From Deinococcus roseus (lineage in GTDB: Bacteria; Deinococcota; Deinococci; Deinococcales; Deinococcaceae): a DNA stretch of 64,000 nucleotides. The notes beneath the pieces are model-generated. The model saw only the letters and a list, made by a program, of their open reading frames with translations, did no database searches and was not told the origin of the DNA. This document shows, in pieces, positions 45,126 through 54,244 of the stretch. How positions within the stretch are numbered: position 1 is the first letter of the stretch; each line of letters starts with the position of its first letter. A program made the position numbers and the translations under genes. The stretch is from NCBI RefSeq assembly GCF_014646895.1, contig NZ_BMOD01000020.1, positions 25,291-89,290 of the forward strand. The letters are read 5' to 3'.

Positions 45126-45500
45126 ATCGACCCTGCTGAACTTGCCAAAATCATTTTTCATCTGGAATTCAACGAAGACTGGCTGAACTACGGCCTGATC
45201 AACACCGCCATTCTGGAAGACGTGGCACAGGAATTCCTCAAAGGTGAAAACCCCGACCCGGCTTACTACCGCTACAGTGTGTTCCGGCGGTTCATGGACA
45301 GATATCCACATGTTCCAGAGCTTCACTTTGCTGCTTTTCTGCAACTGGCAGAGCAGGACCCTCCCCTCAAAGAGATGATCATTGGGGATTTGCTGGAGCG
45401 TCCCGAATGCCCTCAGGAGGTGTTGCAAAAAGTGGCCCGCAAATACACTGGAGAGCTGCAGCAAAAAGCTGAGGCCCGCCTGCAACAGCTTCAACTTTGA
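45126..45500 (+). CDS. Small hypothetical protein with an apparent AUC start codon
   Basis: A 124-residue helical, acidic protein. In the reading frame there is no ATG, GTG or TTG between the in-frame stop at 45057 and a GTG at 45222. Starting at 45222 would discard a well-formed segment (DPAELAKIIFHLEFNEDWLN). A good Shine-Dalgarno GGAAGGAG (45111-45118) lies 7 nt before the ATC at 45126, so initiation at AUC is the best reading; CTG at 45102 is the only other near-cognate start. No family is recognised. Confidence 0.7.
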   Translation: MDPAELAKIIFHLEFNEDWLNYGLINTAILEDVAQEFLKGENPDPAYYRYSVFRRFMDRYPHVPELHFAAFLQLAEQDPPLKEMIIGDLLERPECPQEVLQKVARKYTGELQQKAEARLQQLQL

Positions 45501-45514
45501 TTCACGTGTGAGAT

Positions 45515-46654
45515 TCAGGCCTGAACTTTTCGGTGGTTGAACAGCACAAACAGCCCTGCTGCCGCAATCAGGAGCAGGGCTGTTTTCAGTCCCAGTTGAC
45601 CGGCCAACAGACCCAGCACAGGAGGCCCGGCCAGAAAGCCAAAATAGGCCATGGTGGACACTGCAGTGATGGCACTGGCAGGTCGCATGTCCGGGTTGCG
45701 GCTGGCTGTGGACAGAAAGCAGGGAAAGAGGGCAGAGCACCCCAGGCCCACACAGGCAAAACCCACCACCACAGCAGGCAGGGTGTTCACCAGCAGGCCC
45801 AGAATCAGACCTGCTGCCATGATGCCTCCACCCCAACCCACCACCCGTGCAGATCCAAAACGGTTGATCAGGCTGTCCCCCACAAAACGCCCCAGCATCA
45901 TCAGGCCCGAAAAAGCCGCGTAACCCGTGGCACTCTGGTCTGCGCTGGCTTTCAGGTTCTCCCTGAGGTACACCGAACTCCAGTCGGCCATGCCCCCCTC
46001 ACCCAGCATCACACAGAAGGCCATGATGCCAATGATCCACAGCGAAGGCGCAGGTCGGATGAACACCGGTTCTGAATGGGCATCTTCAGGATGGGGAGGG
46101 GTGGGAATCAGGAAACGGCTGCCCAGCAACACCACAACAGCCAGAAAGAGGCCCACATAGGTGAGGTGAAGCCCCACGGGAATGTGCTGGCTGCTGAGCC
46201 ATCCTCCCATCACCGACCCGATCACCCCACCCAGGCTGAACACCCCATGGAAGGAGCTCATGATGCTCTTTCCAAGCTGCTTTTCATTGAGGGCGGCCTG
46301 GTCGTTCATGGAGACATCCATCAGGCCATTGAACGCCCCATACACAAAAAGTGCCCCAAAGAGGGTCCAGGCATCCACAGCGTACCCGGGCAAAATCACC
46401 GACAGGCAGGTCAGCAGGGCAGAGGTGGTGCTCACCCATTTGCTGCCAAACCGGGCCATCAGGTAGCCTCCAAAAACCATGCTGCACAGAGACCCAATCG
46501 CCCCACCCAGCAGGGCCAGACCCAGCACCCCCGGTGAGAGGTGCAGGGCAGCTTTCACATCGGGAATGCGCACCACCCAGTTGGCGAAGGCAATCCCGGT
46601 CACTGCAAAAAAAACACTGATGGCCAGACGGGAAGACAGCAGGGCAGGAGACAT
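45515..46654 (-). CDS. MFS transporter, YbjJ-like
   Basis: A 379-residue transporter with 12 hydrophobic segments. FFAVTGIAFANWVVRIPDVKAALHLS in TM1 and its following loop, GLMDVSMNDQAALNE near residue 117 and SSFHGVFSLGGVIGS near 137 resemble the YbjJ/inner membrane transport group, some of which carry sugars. The substrate is not known. The start may be ATG 46654 or GTG 46657; there is no Shine-Dalgarno. Confidence 0.85.
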   Translation of the reverse strand: MSPALLSSRLAISVFFAVTGIAFANWVVRIPDVKAALHLSPGVLGLALLGGAIGSLCSMVFGGYLMARFGSKWVSTTSALLTCLSVILPGYAVDAWTLFGALFVYGAFNGLMDVSMNDQAALNEKQLGKSIMSSFHGVFSLGGVIGSVMGGWLSSQHIPVGLHLTYVGLFLAVVVLLGSRFLIPTPPHPEDAHSEPVFIRPAPSLWIIGIMAFCVMLGEGGMADWSSVYLRENLKASADQSATGYAAFSGLMMLGRFVGDSLINRFGSARVVGWGGGIMAAGLILGLLVNTLPAVVVGFACVGLGCSALFPCFLSTASRNPDMRPASAITAVSTMAYFGFLAGPPVLGLLAGQLGLKTALLLIAAAGLFVLFNHRKVQA

Positions 46655-46706
46655 CACGGACCCATGTTAACCGTCTGAACATGCAACCAATGTCAGCAAG
46701 GCTGCG

Positions 46707-46712
46707 TAATCT
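46707..46712 (+). promoter_or_regulatory. -10 element of a leaderless promoter
   Basis: TAATCT followed after 5 nt by the ATG at 46718, without a Shine-Dalgarno. Confidence 0.55.
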
Positions 46713-46717
46713 TCACC

Positions 46718-46963
46718 ATGAGCCTTCCGGTCAGCCTGAAATTCTTACTGCCCCCTGCCTTGCTGGCCCTGGCTTTGCTCTGGACGCTCCCGCCCCTGTT
46801 TTTGTGGCTCATGAACATGCTGGAAGGCACCCTGGGGTTGCCTCCCCTGCACATTCACCTGATTCAGCGGGATTTGCCGCTCTGGCTGTACCTTCCCAGC
46901 ATGCTGGTGGTGTGGGCACTGGTGTACCGGGCTTTCAGCGAAGACGGTTCAGCAAATTTTTAA
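46718..46963 (+). CDS. Small membrane protein
   Basis: An 81-residue protein with two predicted membrane helices (about residues 9-33 and 52-70) separated by a short polar loop. No family is recognised. The start follows a -10 box by 5 nt, consistent with a leaderless mRNA. Its end overlaps the convergent aminopeptidase gene by 4 bp. Confidence 0.65.
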   Translation: MSLPVSLKFLLPPALLALALLWTLPPLFLWLMNMLEGTLGLPPLHIHLIQRDLPLWLYLPSMLVVWALVYRAFSEDGSANF

Positions 46964-48192
46964 AAAGCCCATTCCCCGTTTTGCATCACAGGAACTTCCT
47001 GACCATCTGCTTTGATGCCCATGACCTGCATGTCTTTTGAACCGATCATGAAATCCATGTGCACCTGACTGACGTTCCCTCCAGCCTTCTGGAACTGCTC
47101 ATCGGACATCTCACTGCCACCTTCCAGGCAGAAACGGTACCCGGCACCCAGGGCCACATGGCTGGCTGCGTTTTCATCAAACAGACCGTGGTACAGGGGC
47201 CGACCAAACTGCGAGATCGGGGAAGAATGGGGCACCAGGGCCACTTCACCAAGGGACATGGCCCCCTCATCCATGCTGAGGAGGGCCTGCAGCACTTCCT
47301 CGTTGTTGCTGGCCTCCATGTGGGTGACCCTTCCATCTTTGAAAGTCAGGGTGAAATGGTCAATCACTGTCCCACGCACACTCAGAGGATAAGTGCTGCG
47401 CACTGTTCCATCAATGCGGGTGCGGTCCGGCAGGGTGAACACCTCCTCGGTGGGGATGTTGGCCACAAATTCTGTTTCAAAACCATCGTGGGCCAGACCC
47501 GAGCCGCCCGCCCAGATGTGCCCCTTTGCCAGGCCCACAATCAGGTCGGTGTGGGCATTCTTGAAGCGCAGGGCCTGAAAGTTCTGCTGGTTCAGCCAGG
47601 CTTTGCGGTCATGCAGAGACTTCACATGCTGCTTCCAGACCTCTACAGGGTTGTCCTGATCTGCACGCACAATCTTCAAAATGGTGTCCCACAGAGCAGT
47701 CAGGGCATCCTCTGCAGAGAGCTCAGGGAAGACCTTGCTGGCCCACTCCTGATCGGGAATCACACTGAGGGACCATGCAACTTTGTCAGACATCATGCGC
47801 TGCTGGATGGGCTTGATGAAAGGATAGGTGGCGCGGGTGGTGCGGGTCAGCTTCTCCTGGTCCTGCCCTTTTAAGATGTCCGGGCGATTCATGGAAAGGT
47901 TCAGCAAAGAACCTCCACGTTCCAGAAACTCCAGTCTTGCCTTAAAAAACCACTCCGAGACGGCATCCAGGGTTTCCGGGTCTGCATGCTCCAGACGGAT
48001 GCGCTGCAATTCGGGATCCCGGTACTCCACCTCAACCAGTTTTGCCCCGGCCTGGTAGGCTTTCTGGACCACCAGACGGGTGATGTCTTCCAGGCCCACA
48101 TGGCTGGAAATGGAAACCATCTGGCCTTTTTGCAGGCCCAGACCAACTTGCACCAGAATGTCTGCGAAGTTCTCGATGTGCTGTTCAAACAT
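46960..48192 (-). CDS. Aminopeptidase, peptidase family M29
   Basis: A 410-residue metallo-aminopeptidase of the thermophilic aminopeptidase family (AmpS/aminopeptidase T). Metal-site segments are NIPTEEVFTLPDR near residue 250, LGEVALVPHSSPIS near 315, LYHGLFDENAASHVALGAGY near 333 and VHMDFMIGS near 380. It removes N-terminal residues from peptides with broad specificity. TAGGAT lies 8 nt before the ATG on the minus strand, suggesting a leaderless start. No signal peptide is seen. Confidence 0.92.
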   Translation of the reverse strand: MFEQHIENFADILVQVGLGLQKGQMVSISSHVGLEDITRLVVQKAYQAGAKLVEVEYRDPELQRIRLEHADPETLDAVSEWFFKARLEFLERGGSLLNLSMNRPDILKGQDQEKLTRTTRATYPFIKPIQQRMMSDKVAWSLSVIPDQEWASKVFPELSAEDALTALWDTILKIVRADQDNPVEVWKQHVKSLHDRKAWLNQQNFQALRFKNAHTDLIVGLAKGHIWAGGSGLAHDGFETEFVANIPTEEVFTLPDRTRIDGTVRSTYPLSVRGTVIDHFTLTFKDGRVTHMEASNNEEVLQALLSMDEGAMSLGEVALVPHSSPISQFGRPLYHGLFDENAASHVALGAGYRFCLEGGSEMSDEQFQKAGGNVSQVHMDFMIGSKDMQVMGIKADGQEVPVMQNGEWAF

Positions 48193-48239
48193 GATGCTTA
48201 ATCCTAACAGGTGAAGGGAGAAAGGCTGTGGGAAAGATC

Positions 48240-48382
48240 GCCGAGAGCCGAGAACCGAGAGCCGAGAACCGAGAGCCGAGAGCCGAGAGCGTACTGTGCA
48301 AAAGCATCAACTGCATGTCAAATCTGCAAAGCGTCAGCAAAAGCGTTCTTTAGCCCTCGGCCCTGCGCCCTCGGCTCTCGGC
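48240..48382. repeat. Inverted pair of heptamer arrays H and I
   Basis: Array H (48240-48288) has seven units, five GCCGAGA and two ACCGAGA. After 66 nt, array I (48355-48382) has four units in the opposite orientation. The pair lies between the start of the M29 gene and the prfB terminator. The loop has no gene. Confidence 0.85.
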
Positions 48383-48385
48383 AAA

Positions 48386-48424
48386 TAAAAAATGCCCCCC
48401 CAGTCTCCCAGAGGGGCACTTCAA
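48386..48424 (-). terminator. Terminator after prfB
   Basis: Minus-strand TGCCCC (48418-48413) pairs with GGGGCA (48398-48393), followed by six T. It lies just after the prfB stop codon and next to heptamer array I. Confidence 0.85.
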
Positions 48425-48435
48425 ACCCAGAAACC

Positions 48436-49531
<1,096 letters not shown>

Positions 49532-49635
49532 CGGTGTCCTCCCTGACTTTTCTGCCCTGTCTTCTGTTCCAGAAGCGGCATGAAAAACGCACTGATCAGT
49601 ATAGACCTGCAGCGTGAGAAGGTAAACCGGGAGGG

Positions 49636-49712
49636 GCAGAAGGCTGAAAGCAAAACGCCGAGAGCCGAGAGCCGAGTGCAGAAGGCAGAAGGCAGAAGGC
49701 AGAAGGCAGAAG
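49636..49712 (+). repeat. Heptamer array J, eleven units
   Basis: Eleven heptamers in one unbroken 7-nt phase: GCAGAAG, GCTGAAA, GCAAAAC, then two GCCGAGA and one GCCGAGT, then five GCAGAAG. It shows that the different heptamer types are variants of one repeat. It lies between the start of prfB and the end of the propeller lipoprotein gene. Confidence 0.88.
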
Positions 49713-49787
49713 GTCCATGAAGCAGACCTCATGAACTCAGATGGGAAATGTCCTGCTGTAAAGTTGGCATCCAGCAATGACCCCTGT

Positions 49788-50870
49788 TTACAAAGGTGCA
49801 GTCGCCAGGGCAATGCGGGTTTTGTCTCGCTGTCCCATTTCGTAGAACATGTACATGGTGCTGCCCTCGGTGATGAAGGTGGGGGCACCTGCCCGGCCAT
49901 ATTCAGGGAAGGTGGAAAGCGAGTCGTACAGCACGCCCAGGTGGTTTTCCTGATCGAAATTCGCCCCCACTTCTGCAAGGTGGATGTCTCCGGCTCCAGA
50001 GTGGTAAGCCACGTAATATTTGCCTTTCCAGGGGAAGAAGGCCGGGCCTGAAACCTGAGGACCGTCAAAGGCCCCACCGCTTTCAGCACTGTTGGGGGTG
50101 ATCAGGGCATTGTTCTGGCAGCGCCAGTTTCTCGCCTCTCCCGACCAGCACAGGTAAATCTTGCGGGTGCCCCCGTTGTTGCCCATCAGCAGCATGATGT
50201 ATTTGTTGCCTTTGCTCGGGATGGTGTACCTGTAAACCCTGGCATAGGACACCTCGGACAGACCATCAATCTTTTTATACGTGCCAGAAGTGGAAATCAC
50301 GGTTTTGTCGTAAGTGAAGTGAATGCCGTCAGCAGATTTGACCAGACGGGTGTCGGTGTTCTCGCCGTGCAGGTACAGGTAGAGTTTGCTGCTGGTGGTC
50401 TCGTCTGGCACCCAGATGGCATGGGGAGAGGAGATGTGGCTGATGGTTTTGGTGCTGCCTGTCACCTGGGTCATCCACTCCCTTGTGATGATCGGCAGGT
50501 CTGAATAGCGGGTCCAGGGACCGTTCAGGTTGTTGGAGTAGGCCAGATAAATCCCTGCTGGAGCATTGTGGGGCGCGTAATACATGTAGTAGGTGCCCAG
50601 GGGGTTGGCAAAGTAATTGCTGGCCTTGATCACCGAGGGAAAAATGAACTCGTTGTAGGTGGTGTCCGGGCCAGCAGCAGGCCAGCTTACAGGGCTGGCA
50701 ATCACCTTCTGGTAGGTGAAGGTGGGAAATCCGGCCAGTGCAGATTTTTCAATCACCTGACTGGTGCTTGCAGGGGTTCCAGAGAGGCTGGAACTGGATG
50801 GCTGGTTGCACCCCACCATCAGGGAGAGGCCCAGCAGGGACAGCGCAATGGTTTTTTGGATCAATTTCAT
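49788..50870 (-). CDS. Lipoprotein with glycosyl hydrolase-like five-bladed beta-propeller
   Basis: A 360-residue protein with a lipoprotein signal (lipobox LMVGC at about residues 18-22) and a Ser/Thr-rich linker. The domain has NEFIFPSVIKASNYFANPLGTYYMYYAPH, GIYLAYSNNLNGPWTRY and FPWKGKYYVAYHSGAGDIHLAEVG, the strand pattern of GH43/GH32/GH117-type propellers. Candidate acidic catalytic residues cannot be fixed by eye. Likely an exported carbohydrate-active or binding protein. AGGAGAAA precedes the ATG. Confidence 0.72.
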   Translation of the reverse strand: MKLIQKTIALSLLGLSLMVGCNQPSSSSLSGTPASTSQVIEKSALAGFPTFTYQKVIASPVSWPAAGPDTTYNEFIFPSVIKASNYFANPLGTYYMYYAPHNAPAGIYLAYSNNLNGPWTRYSDLPIITREWMTQVTGSTKTISHISSPHAIWVPDETTSSKLYLYLHGENTDTRLVKSADGIHFTYDKTVISTSGTYKKIDGLSEVSYARVYRYTIPSKGNKYIMLLMGNNGGTRKIYLCWSGEARNWRCQNNALITPNSAESGGAFDGPQVSGPAFFPWKGKYYVAYHSGAGDIHLAEVGANFDQENHLGVLYDSLSTFPEYGRAGAPTFITEGSTMYMFYEMGQRDKTRIALATAPL

Positions 50871-51075
50871 GTGTTTCTCCTGGAACCAGAATGCAATGGG
50901 TTCTGGTCTGGCAAGGACCCACTTCTCAGCACAATGGGGTGCAGGTGGGGCAGAGGCTCTGGGATTTTCTGCGGATGTTTTACTCTATCGGGTGGACCCC
51001 AGAAACACAATTTTTGTTCAATATTTGACGGGTTTTTCTGTGGTGGGCCTGACAGCCTCTGCTAACCTGAAGACA

Positions 51076-51723
51076 ATGAACATGGATGATTTGATTCAAA
51101 ATCTGGCGGAAACCCTGGTGTTCATCCGGGAACACGGGCCTGTGATCACGCCAGAGGAGATTGAACGCAGAAAGTTTTATCCGAGAGATGAACGAGGTTA
51201 CGCAATTTGGGAAGATGGTTTTACTCCACAAATGGAAACTCAAACCCTGAGGCCCCTCTACAGAAGTGAAAAGCTCAGGCAGGCAGCAGGAAAGGTCTCG
51301 GGTGGTGGGCTTCCAGATTCGCTCACTGTAGGGAATTTTCCAGATTTCTTGCAGGCCAGAAGGGCTTTGCTGTCCCAACCAATTTTAACTGCAGATCTGA
51401 ACTGGGCAAAGCAGGAGTTGCAGAGACCCAGATCCATGCTGGCTTTTGCACTTGATGCGACTTTTCTGGATGGTTCACTTGCAGAGGTCAGTTTTGGGTA
51501 CATCAATGGTTACGATCTTCCACCCTGGGACACCTGGGTCGCCTTGCAGTACACAACAGGCAACAGGTGGAATGAAAACATCCTGATCAGTTGGGTCCCA
51601 GAATGGGGTGGTGATCTCATTGATGAAACCATCTGGAAGAGCACTGAAGGCTGTTTCACCTGGCTGAAATTTGAGGGTGAACAACTGATTCCCAGAGGAT
51701 GGCAAGAATGCTGGCAGGATTGA
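51076..51723 (+). CDS. Hypothetical protein
   Basis: A 215-residue protein, helical at the N-terminus (MDDLIQNLAETLVFIREHGP) and with beta strands later (AEVSFGYINGYDLPPWDTWVAL). No family recognised. TAACCT (51063-51068) lies 7 nt before the ATG at 51076, suggesting a leaderless start; the open frame extends upstream but without a plausible start signal. It converges with the DUF5680 gene, 3 bp apart. Confidence 0.68.
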   Translation: MNMDDLIQNLAETLVFIREHGPVITPEEIERRKFYPRDERGYAIWEDGFTPQMETQTLRPLYRSEKLRQAAGKVSGGGLPDSLTVGNFPDFLQARRALLSQPILTADLNWAKQELQRPRSMLAFALDATFLDGSLAEVSFGYINGYDLPPWDTWVALQYTTGNRWNENILISWVPEWGGDLIDETIWKSTEGCFTWLKFEGEQLIPRGWQECWQD

Positions 51724-51726
51724 CCC

Positions 51727-52182
51727 TCACTCGTGTCGGATGATGCCCCCGTGGTAATGCAGTTCGTAGGCTTTGACCCCCTGCACTTCGATCCATTCGT
51801 ATCCTGTAAAACCTTCATAACTTCCAGCGTTGGTGTCGATGTACAGGCCCCAGATGTGGTGGCATTTGAAGCCGCCCAGAAAGCGTTCTTCCTGATAAAG
51901 CTCAGTCAGGGCGGTTTTGATGATGGAAGCTGCTTCTGCCGGGGTGAGCAGGTCAGGTTTGATGATGCGTCCGTAGTAATTCATGGCCCAGATGGGGTTG
52001 TGGCGGTAATAGACCACCTCCTGGCCCAGAAAATCCCGTCCTCCGAAATAACTGTCGAGGTAGGTGTAATCTCCGTTCTGGTATTGCAGGTCATGGGAGC
52101 AGGGACGGTAGGAGAGGCTTTTCCTGCCGTTTCCTGCGCAGCTGTGCATTTTGGCCTGCACAATAAACGTTTCCAGATTCAT
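51727..52182 (-). CDS. DUF5680-like protein
   Basis: A 151-residue protein with LETFIVQAKMHSCAGNG, SYRPCSHDLQYQNGDYTYLDSYFGG, FLGQEVVYYRHNPIWAMNYYG and a C-terminal EGFTGYEWIEVQG. This fits the DUF5680 family, often found alone or fused to HTH domains; the function is unknown. TACCAT lies 7 nt before the ATG on the minus strand, so it is probably leaderless. Confidence 0.72.
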   Translation of the reverse strand: MNLETFIVQAKMHSCAGNGRKSLSYRPCSHDLQYQNGDYTYLDSYFGGRDFLGQEVVYYRHNPIWAMNYYGRIIKPDLLTPAEAASIIKTALTELYQEERFLGGFKCHHIWGLYIDTNAGSYEGFTGYEWIEVQGVKAYELHYHGGIIRHE

Positions 52183-52329
52183 GTAAGTTATGGTAGGTGT
52201 TTATGAAAGGAACGTAATAGGCCAGATGGCTTAACGTTTGCTTCAGGGGAACCCACCCCCATGAAAGCGCACTGATAACCCACCTCACAGAAAAACAGGG
52301 CAGGCTCCTGAACAATACAGAAGGGTCAA

Positions 52330-53406
52330 ATGACGATGCACAACTTTTATCCTCTGCTGGGAGCCATTCTTCTTTTTTTGCTGGCCTGGGACGTGTTTGC
52401 CACGGTGTTCATTCCCAGAGGCCTGTCGGGACCCTTCACCCAGAACAGCCACCACCTGTTCTGGAAACTCTGGCACCGACTGAACAATGCAGGCACCCAG
52501 AAAGCCAGAAGAAGGCTGTCCAGATTGGGTCCCATGCTGGTGGTGGTGACTGTGCTGGTTTGGGCCTTGCTGCTCTGGCTGGGTTTTGCCCTGATTTTTT
52601 ATCCATACGCTGCAGGGTTTCACCATGGCACACATTCCCCCTCCAACTGGATCACCGCCGTGTACGTCAGTGGGTACAGTGTGACCACCCTGGGTGTCGG
52701 AGACATTGTGCCTACAGATGGCAACATGCGCATCCTGTCGGTGGTGGCTGCAGGAAGCGGCTTCATCCTGATCAGCATTGCCGTGACCTATTTGCTGTCT
52801 TTCTATGCTGCTCTGGGCAGGGTGACGGCCCTGGCCTACGAGATCCACCGTTTTCTGGGCAAATCAGATGGTTTCAGGCCTGTGGATGTGGTGATCACGG
52901 CGGTCACAGCCAATTGCATTGAGGAACTCACCAACTGGCTGGCAGACATCGGGACCAAACTCTCAGAGGTCCTGATGGCAGAGCAGCAGTACACCCTGCT
53001 GAATTACTTTCATGAACCCGATGACATGGCCCTCCCCATGGCCCTGACCGAGGTGCTGGAACTCACCACGCTCTGCCGTTCGGTGCTGTCTCCAGAGGCC
53101 TACCCCAGTCTGGCCAATGGGCTGGTGACCGCTGGAACAGAAAGGCTCACCAGAGGCTATTTTGAAGCCCTGGCCCGCAAGTTTGGAGGGGTGGTGGAAT
53201 TGCATCCTGAGGCCAGCCAGAACCGAAAAATGCATTTTGACCATGTCAGGCAGGAGCTGGAAAGGGCAGGGGTTGAGCTCCGGGATCCCGAGGAGGCCTG
53301 GAACATCTACAACACCATGCGACAGGGGTGGGAAATCCCCTGCCACACCATTCGGGTGCTGTTTGGTTATCCGGGCTTTTCAGGGCTGGAATTGCGGGTT
53401 CCCTGA
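52330..53406 (+). CDS. Two-TM potassium channel family protein
   Basis: A 358-residue protein with a hydrophobic N-terminal segment (residues 6-30), a helix near 62-92, then a pore loop with the selectivity filter SVTTLGVGDIVP near residue 118 and the inner helix near 133-160. About 190 residues of cytoplasmic helical domain follow, with no RCK/TrkA motif. The TTLGVGD filter indicates K+ selectivity. AAGGG lies 5-6 nt before the ATG. The C-terminal regulatory domain is of unknown type. Confidence 0.85.
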   Translation: MTMHNFYPLLGAILLFLLAWDVFATVFIPRGLSGPFTQNSHHLFWKLWHRLNNAGTQKARRRLSRLGPMLVVVTVLVWALLLWLGFALIFYPYAAGFHHGTHSPSNWITAVYVSGYSVTTLGVGDIVPTDGNMRILSVVAAGSGFILISIAVTYLLSFYAALGRVTALAYEIHRFLGKSDGFRPVDVVITAVTANCIEELTNWLADIGTKLSEVLMAEQQYTLLNYFHEPDDMALPMALTEVLELTTLCRSVLSPEAYPSLANGLVTAGTERLTRGYFEALARKFGGVVELHPEASQNRKMHFDHVRQELERAGVELRDPEEAWNIYNTMRQGWEIPCHTIRVLFGYPGFSGLELRVP

Positions 53407-53415
53407 TGTCCGTGA

Positions 53416-53925
53416 TCAGTTCATCTTGGTGAGATCCACACTGTGACCAGGGCTGTTGTAGGGATGGCTCTGGTTGGTGAAGACGCTGCGGTCGTTCTTG
53501 ATGGCCAGCACCTGAAAGTAGGGCCGGAAGATCTGCTCACTGACGCTGAAACCAGCCAGCATGTAATCGAACATGCGCTGTTCTGCAGGGTGAATTTTGC
53601 CGTCTGAGAGCAGGGAATCTGCCAGGTTGGTGAGGATGCAGATTTTCTGGGCATCCGTCAGGATGGGTGCGGCCTGTTGCACAAAGTCCTGCACGCTGTT
53701 TTTCTGAGCGTATTTGAAAGCTTTGTCCAGCAGTTGCCGGTTGTTGTAGCCCACGCTGATCACACCATTTTCGGATTCGCCGCCCAGCACGGAGAGCAGG
53801 TGCCCGACCTCTTCGTTCTGGAATTCGCCATCTGCGGCCATCATGTAAATCATGGACACTGCAAAGGCCAGGTGGGGGGTCATGGTTTCGCCTTTATCGC
53901 CACGGAAGAGATCAAATAAACCCAT
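53416..53925 (-). CDS. TerB-like protein
   Basis: A 169-residue helical protein. It has AFAVSMIYMMAADGEFQNEEVGHLL near residue 20 and ADSLLSDGKIHPAEQRMFDYML near 100, the two acidic DG-x-x-x-x-E repeats of the TerB/DjlA-like domain that bind divalent metal. No other ter genes are nearby, so a tellurite role is not implied. AAAGGG precedes the ATG. It converges with the channel gene, 9 bp apart. Confidence 0.82.
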   Translation of the reverse strand: MGLFDLFRGDKGETMTPHLAFAVSMIYMMAADGEFQNEEVGHLLSVLGGESENGVISVGYNNRQLLDKAFKYAQKNSVQDFVQQAAPILTDAQKICILTNLADSLLSDGKIHPAEQRMFDYMLAGFSVSEQIFRPYFQVLAIKNDRSVFTNQSHPYNSPGHSVDLTKMN

Positions 53926-54244
53926 TTTTTATCAGCCCTTTCTGCAGACAACACGTGAATGGAGCAAAGTGAAAATGCATGGCCTGATGAATGGCCGGGA
54001 AAACCTGTGCAGCGTTTCTGCTGACGGTGGTGCGGCTTCCCATGTCACGTTATCCTTACACATTGTACGTTTTCACTTTCGGTTTGCGTGTGATCGAACA
54101 GGGGTGACAGCTCAGCAAACCCGCAGTGGGTCTGCAAGACTCAAGAGTAACAAAGCTGTTTCGGGGCGGGTTTTTCCCGATAACAGGGGTTCTGAGGTCT
54201 AGACGGTATACGATTATACGATTATTTCGTGTTAGCATTGAGGC
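53926..54244. other. Intergenic region upstream of glyA
   Basis: About 320 bp between divergent TerB-like and glyA genes. It contains an 8-bp tandem repeat TATACGAT (54207-54222) and a probable -10 TAGCAT (54233-54238) 6 nt before glyA. I looked for a THF, glycine or SAM-type riboswitch and saw none; a start that close to the -10 would leave no leader for one. No gene is convincing. Confidence 0.55.
54233..54238 (+). promoter_or_regulatory. -10 element of the leaderless glyA promoter
   Basis: TAGCAT followed after 6 nt by the glyA ATG at 54245. There is no clear Shine-Dalgarno. The tandem TATACGAT just upstream (54207-54222) overlaps the -35 region and could be an operator. Confidence 0.5.

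Noticed and set aside
53926..54244. Riboswitch upstream of glyA
   Set aside because: No recognisable THF, glycine or SAM aptamer; the probable -10 lies 6 nt before the start codon and would leave no leader.
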